A DNA stretch of 8,622 bases from Candidatus Latescibacterota bacterium. GTDB taxonomy: Bacteria > Latescibacterota > UBA2968 > UBA8231. A model generated the notes under the pieces. The model made no database searches, had not been told where the DNA came from, and was given only the letters and a program-made list of their open reading frames with translations. The position numbers were made by a program, and so were the translations under genes. The stretch spans positions 1-8,622 of the forward strand of contig DPVW01000198.1 of assembly GCA_003529325.1 (NCBI GenBank), in the 5' to 3' direction. Below, piece after piece: positions 5,855-8,622 of this stretch (positions within the stretch are counted from its first letter, which is position 1; every line of letters starts with the position of its first letter).

Positions 5855-7647
5855 GCCGATTTTCCTTCCCCGTACTGTAATTGATGCAGACGGTAGTAGA
5901 GGCCACGCTTGGCAAGCAAGGTGTCATGTGGTCCCATCTCGCGGACCTCTCCGTGGTGCAGCACCAGAATGGTATCTGCCGTGCGCACCGTTGACAAGCG
6001 ATGGGCGATGACGAGGCTCGTGCGCTGCTGCATCAATCTACCCACCGCGTCCTGAATCCACATCTCTGTTTCCGTGTCGATATTCGCTGTCGCTTCGTCG
6101 AGGACGAGGATCTCGGGGTTCGCCGCCAACACCCGGGCGAAGGACAGCAACTGTCGTTGACCCGCTGAAAGCGACACGCCCCGTTCGCCCACCGGTTGAT
6201 CGTATCCCTTCGGCAGGGGCCGGATGAAACGATCGGCATTGGTGTGACGTGCCGCTGCCTCGAGGTGCTCACGTGACAGCTCTGGATCGCCGAGAGAGAT
6301 ATTCTCCCCTATGGTGCCGGCGAAAAGGAACACGTCCTGTTGTACGAGACCGATGCGGCGGCGCAGGTCCCGGGCGTCCCAGTCCTTGACGTCAACGCCA
6401 TCGACGAGGACGGCGCCCTTCTGTACCTCGTAGAACCGACACAAGAGGCTGACAACGGTACTCTTTCCCGCACCCGTAGCGCCGACGATGGCAAGACTCT
6501 GACCGGGCTCCACCGTGAAGGAGACATCGCGCAGGATCCACTCGGCGTCGTCGCCATGGGTGTCCCCGTAGGTGAAGGAGACAGAGCGGAATTCGATTCG
6601 TCCCTGAACCTGCTGCGGGGGGCGGTGCGAGCCCGTTGCTTCCGGCTCCGTCTCGACGAGTTCGAAGATGCGCTCCGCCGAGGCCATGGCGGTCTGCACC
6701 GTGGCGTAGCGTTCGGCGATATCGCGCAGGGGCATGAAGAAGCGGGGCACATACTGGAGCATGGCGACGAGCACACCCCACTCCATCTCCTGTTTGCTGA
6801 TCTGTCCCGTGCCATACCAGAGGGTCAAGGCCAGCAACAGCCCGCCCCACATTTCCATCGACGGGAAGTAGGCTGAATGGTAGCGACTGGCCAACAGTCG
6901 TGCTTCGAGGTAGCGCTCATTGCTGTGGGCGAAGCTGCGTGAGCGACGATCCTCGGAGCCGAACAGCTGGACGACCTCCATCCCCGATATCGCCTCCTGC
7001 AGGGATGAGGCGAAACTGGCGAAGCGTGTACGCGCCTCCTGGTAGGAGCCATAGGTCACCCGCTGCAACCACACGGTGGCGGCGAAGGACACAGGTAAGC
7101 AGACCGCCGTGAGCAGACCCATGCGCACATCCATGTAGAAGATGAGGCTGAGGATGGTGACGATGGTGACGACATCGCTGACAAGGGCGACGAGGCCATC
7201 GGTGAACAGCTCGTTGAGGGCGTCTACGTCACTCGTGTTGCGCGCCATCAAGCGACCGATGGGGGTGTGGTCGAAAAAGCGCAGAGGGAGACGTTGCAGG
7301 TGACGGAACATCTGCATCCGTACGTCCCGCATCGCCCATTGACCGACCATGTTGGTCGCCCAGCTCTCACAATAGCCGAGAGCGAATTGCAGGATGAGCA
7401 GACCCAGGTAGATGTAAACGAGGGTGTCGAAACCATCAACGATGCCAGGTCTGAAGTGGTCGTCGACAGCAAACTTGGTTATCAGGGGACCCGCCTGGCG
7501 GGCCAGTGAGCCGATGAGGATGAACAGCAATGTCAGACCCACCCATGGTGCGTACGGGAGCAGGTACCGCAGCAGGCGTGCCAGGACCCGCAGATCGAGA
7601 CCGCGACCGAGGGGGGTGGACTCTTCCTGCGCCATGCTAGAGGTCAC
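5851..7647 (-). CDS. MdlB/SmdB-like half ABC exporter (fused membrane domain and ATPase)
   Basis: This 598-residue type IV ABC exporter half has a six-helix membrane domain (about 30-310, hydrophobic stretches near 33-50, 74-95, 150-171, 174-193, 264-280 and 288-306) and a nucleotide-binding domain (about 350-590). ATPase motifs: Walker A 'GATGAGKST' 389-397, Q-loop Gln437, 'GERGVS' before the signature, signature 'LSAGQ' 493-497, Walker B 'ILVLDE' 513-518 with catalytic Glu518, switch His549. The signature has Ala for the usual second Gly, while Walker B is intact. This is the reverse of its partner gene and typical of heterodimeric exporters such as MdlAB/SmdAB. The start is taken as the GTG at 7647, with AGGA 5 nt upstream (+ strand 7653-7656), overlapping the partner gene by 11 nt. 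An ATG at 7635, one nt after the partner's stop, is an alternative 4 codons shorter. Likely role: multidrug, lipid or peptide export; the substrate is unknown. Confidence 0.94.
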   Translation of the reverse strand: MTSSMAQEESTPLGRGLDLRVLARLLRYLLPYAPWVGLTLLFILIGSLARQAGPLITKFAVDDHFRPGIVDGFDTLVYIYLGLLILQFALGYCESWATNMVGQWAMRDVRMQMFRHLQRLPLRFFDHTPIGRLMARNTSDVDALNELFTDGLVALVSDVVTIVTILSLIFYMDVRMGLLTAVCLPVSFAATVWLQRVTYGSYQEARTRFASFASSLQEAISGMEVVQLFGSEDRRSRSFAHSNERYLEARLLASRYHSAYFPSMEMWGGLLLALTLWYGTGQISKQEMEWGVLVAMLQYVPRFFMPLRDIAERYATVQTAMASAERIFELVETEPEATGSHRPPQQVQGRIEFRSVSFTYGDTHGDDAEWILRDVSFTVEPGQSLAIVGATGAGKSTVVSLLCRFYEVQKGAVLVDGVDVKDWDARDLRRRIGLVQQDVFLFAGTIGENISLGDPELSREHLEAAARHTNADRFIRPLPKGYDQPVGERGVSLSAGQRQLLSFARVLAANPEILVLDEATANIDTETEMWIQDAVGRLMQQRTSLVIAHRLSTVRTADTILVLHHGEVREMGPHDTLLAKRGLYYRLHQLQYGEGKSA

Positions 7648-8622
7648 CCAATTCCTGGGTCAGATTCTGCCGCCGATACATATCCGCGTACCGTCCACCC
7701 TTGGCGACGAGTTCGTCGTGGGTCCCCGATTCGGTGATGTGACCGTCATTGAGGAGGATGATGCGGTCCGCGTCGCGCACGGTGGACAACCGATGGGCAA
7801 TCACGATCGTCGTGCGCGCTTTCATGATCTCACGCAGACTCTTGAGGATACGTTCCTCGGTGTGCGTGTCGACACTCGCCAGAGCATCATCGAGGACGAG
7901 GATTCGCGGCTCCCGAATGACGGCGCGTGCCAGGGCTGCACGTTGCTTCTGGCCGCCGGACAGCGTCACACCCCGTTCGCCCACCATCGTCTCGTATCCG
8001 GCAGGGAAGTCCTCGAGATCCCCTGCCAGCTGTGAGATACCTGCTGCCCACTCCACGGGTTCGGGGCGGCTGGAGGGGGAGTCGGAAACCCCATCCAGAC
8101 CGATCGACAGATTTTCCCTGATCGTTTCGGAGAACAGAAAGGAATCCTGTGGTACGTAGCCGATGGCACTTCGCAGGGTTGCCAATGGCATCTGCTGTAC
8201 CGGCGTGCCATCGACGAGGACCTCTCCCGTCGTCGGTTCGAGCAGACGTGGCAGCAAGCGTGCCAGCGTCGACTTGCCGGAACCCACGCGTCCGACAATT
8301 GCCAGTGTGTCGCCAGCAGGTATCCGCAAGGAGATCCTGTCGAGGACGGGCGTATCATCGCCAGGAAAGGTGAAAGAGACGTCGCGCAGTTCGATTTCGC
8401 CGGTGATGCATCGATCCGCCCCGGAGCCGCGATCCTCAGGCGGATGGTCGATGACGGCTTCAATGCGCGCCAGCGAGGCGATGGACCGCTGAAATTCGTC
8501 GACCATGCGGCCGAGCATCATCAACGGGCGACTCATGCGAATCAGATACGCGTTGAAGGCGACGAAGGCTCCCAGAGACAAGGACTCATCGATGACACGC
8601 AGACCTCCGAGCCATAACACGA
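7637..8622 (-). CDS. MdlA/SmdA-like half ABC exporter, C-terminal part (5' end beyond window)
   Basis: The frame is open from the right window edge to TAG at 7639-7637, leaving about 328 residues; the first part of the membrane domain is missing. Counting from the Val encoded at 8620, the last membrane helix lies near 15-38 and the ATPase domain covers about 74-320. Motifs: Walker A 'GRVGSGKST' 110-118, Q-loop Gln158 in 'YVPQDSFLFSETIREN', signature 'LSGGQKQR' 220-227 (consensus), Walker B 'ILVLDD' 240-245, switch His276 in 'IAHRLSTVR'. The residue after the Walker B Asp is Asp245 instead of the catalytic Glu, so this subunit's own ATP site should be the degenerate one. Its intact LSGGQ would complete the partner's active site. 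It overlaps the next half-exporter gene and precedes it, the same order as mdlA-mdlB in E. coli. The GTG at 8620 is an internal Val codon, not a start. Confidence 0.93.
   Translation of the reverse strand, partial: VLWLGGLRVIDESLSLGAFVAFNAYLIRMSRPLMMLGRMVDEFQRSIASLARIEAVIDHPPEDRGSGADRCITGEIELRDVSFTFPGDDTPVLDRISLRIPAGDTLAIVGRVGSGKSTLARLLPRLLEPTTGEVLVDGTPVQQMPLATLRSAIGYVPQDSFLFSETIRENLSIGLDGVSDSPSSRPEPVEWAAGISQLAGDLEDFPAGYETMVGERGVTLSGGQKQRAALARAVIREPRILVLDDALASVDTHTEERILKSLREIMKARTTIVIAHRLSTVRDADRIILLNDGHITESGTHDELVAKGGRYADMYRRQNLTQELGDL
7653..7656 (-). promoter_or_regulatory. Shine-Dalgarno AGGA supporting the GTG start of the MdlB-like gene
   Basis: On the minus strand AGGA is followed by 5 nt and the GTG at 7647, but lies 17 nt from the alternative ATG at 7635. 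It therefore favours the GTG and an 11-nt overlap with the upstream MdlA-like gene. Confidence 0.5.

Noticed and set aside
6099..7990. Similar DNA tracts in the two exporter genes (for example around 6099-6115 and 7887-7902, and around 6180 and 7976)
   Set aside because: They encode the same Walker B and pre-signature positions in two homologous ATPase domains; shared ancestry, not a mobile repeat.
1..8622. CRISPR array, tRNA, rRNA, insertion sequence or phage genes
   Set aside because: No regularly spaced repeats, transposase or phage motifs, or recognisable RNA gene were seen on reading both strands.

Overview
The window is GC-rich, densely coding DNA with almost no intergenic space. It looks like chromosome from a Gram-negative (diderm) bacterium. 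The signs are a periplasm-type TesA with a signal peptide, a membrane-anchored glycerophosphodiesterase, and a YbbAP-type (LolCDE/MacB superfamily) transporter. An Ldh2-family dehydrogenase end next to a phytanoyl-CoA dioxygenase-like fragment is reminiscent of metabolically versatile environmental or uncultured lineages, but the taxon cannot be fixed from this sequence.

The left part is read on the + strand. It holds the C-terminal end of an Ldh2-type malate/lactate dehydrogenase-family oxidoreductase (1-285), then a short broken PhyH (phytanoyl-CoA dioxygenase-like) N-terminal remnant (293-520). A complete tesA-type SGNH esterase/lysophospholipase follows, with a TTG start and a signal peptide (507-1235).

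The rest (1152-8622) is one tightly packed operon on the minus strand. In transcription order it encodes: an MdlA-like half ABC exporter (cut by the window edge), an MdlB-like half ABC exporter, a TetR-family regulator, a membrane-anchored GDPD-type glycerophosphodiester phosphodiesterase, the ATPase YbbA, and the large FtsX-type permease YbbP. Every junction is an overlap of 4 or 11 nt or a 1-nt gap, so translational coupling is likely throughout. The operon runs tail-to-tail into tesA with an 84-bp antisense overlap of the two coding ends.

The genes suggest a cell-envelope module. YbbA, YbbP and TesA form a known genomic neighbourhood, also found in E. coli with tesA divergent instead of convergent. 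TesA could deacylate lysophospholipids, and the GDPD could split the resulting glycerophosphodiesters. The MdlA/MdlB-like pair is a heterodimeric exporter with one consensus and one degenerate ATP site, visible from complementary motif changes (LDD in one subunit, LSAGQ in the other). The TetR protein probably senses a ligand tied to the exporter and controls its own operon; this is inference.

The most unusual feature of the DNA itself is a 43-nt near-perfect palindrome inside the GDPD gene (4483-4525). It is symmetric in codon phase. No CRISPR, tRNA, rRNA, insertion sequence or clear terminator was seen, and no stretch over 300 bases lacks a gene or gene remnant.
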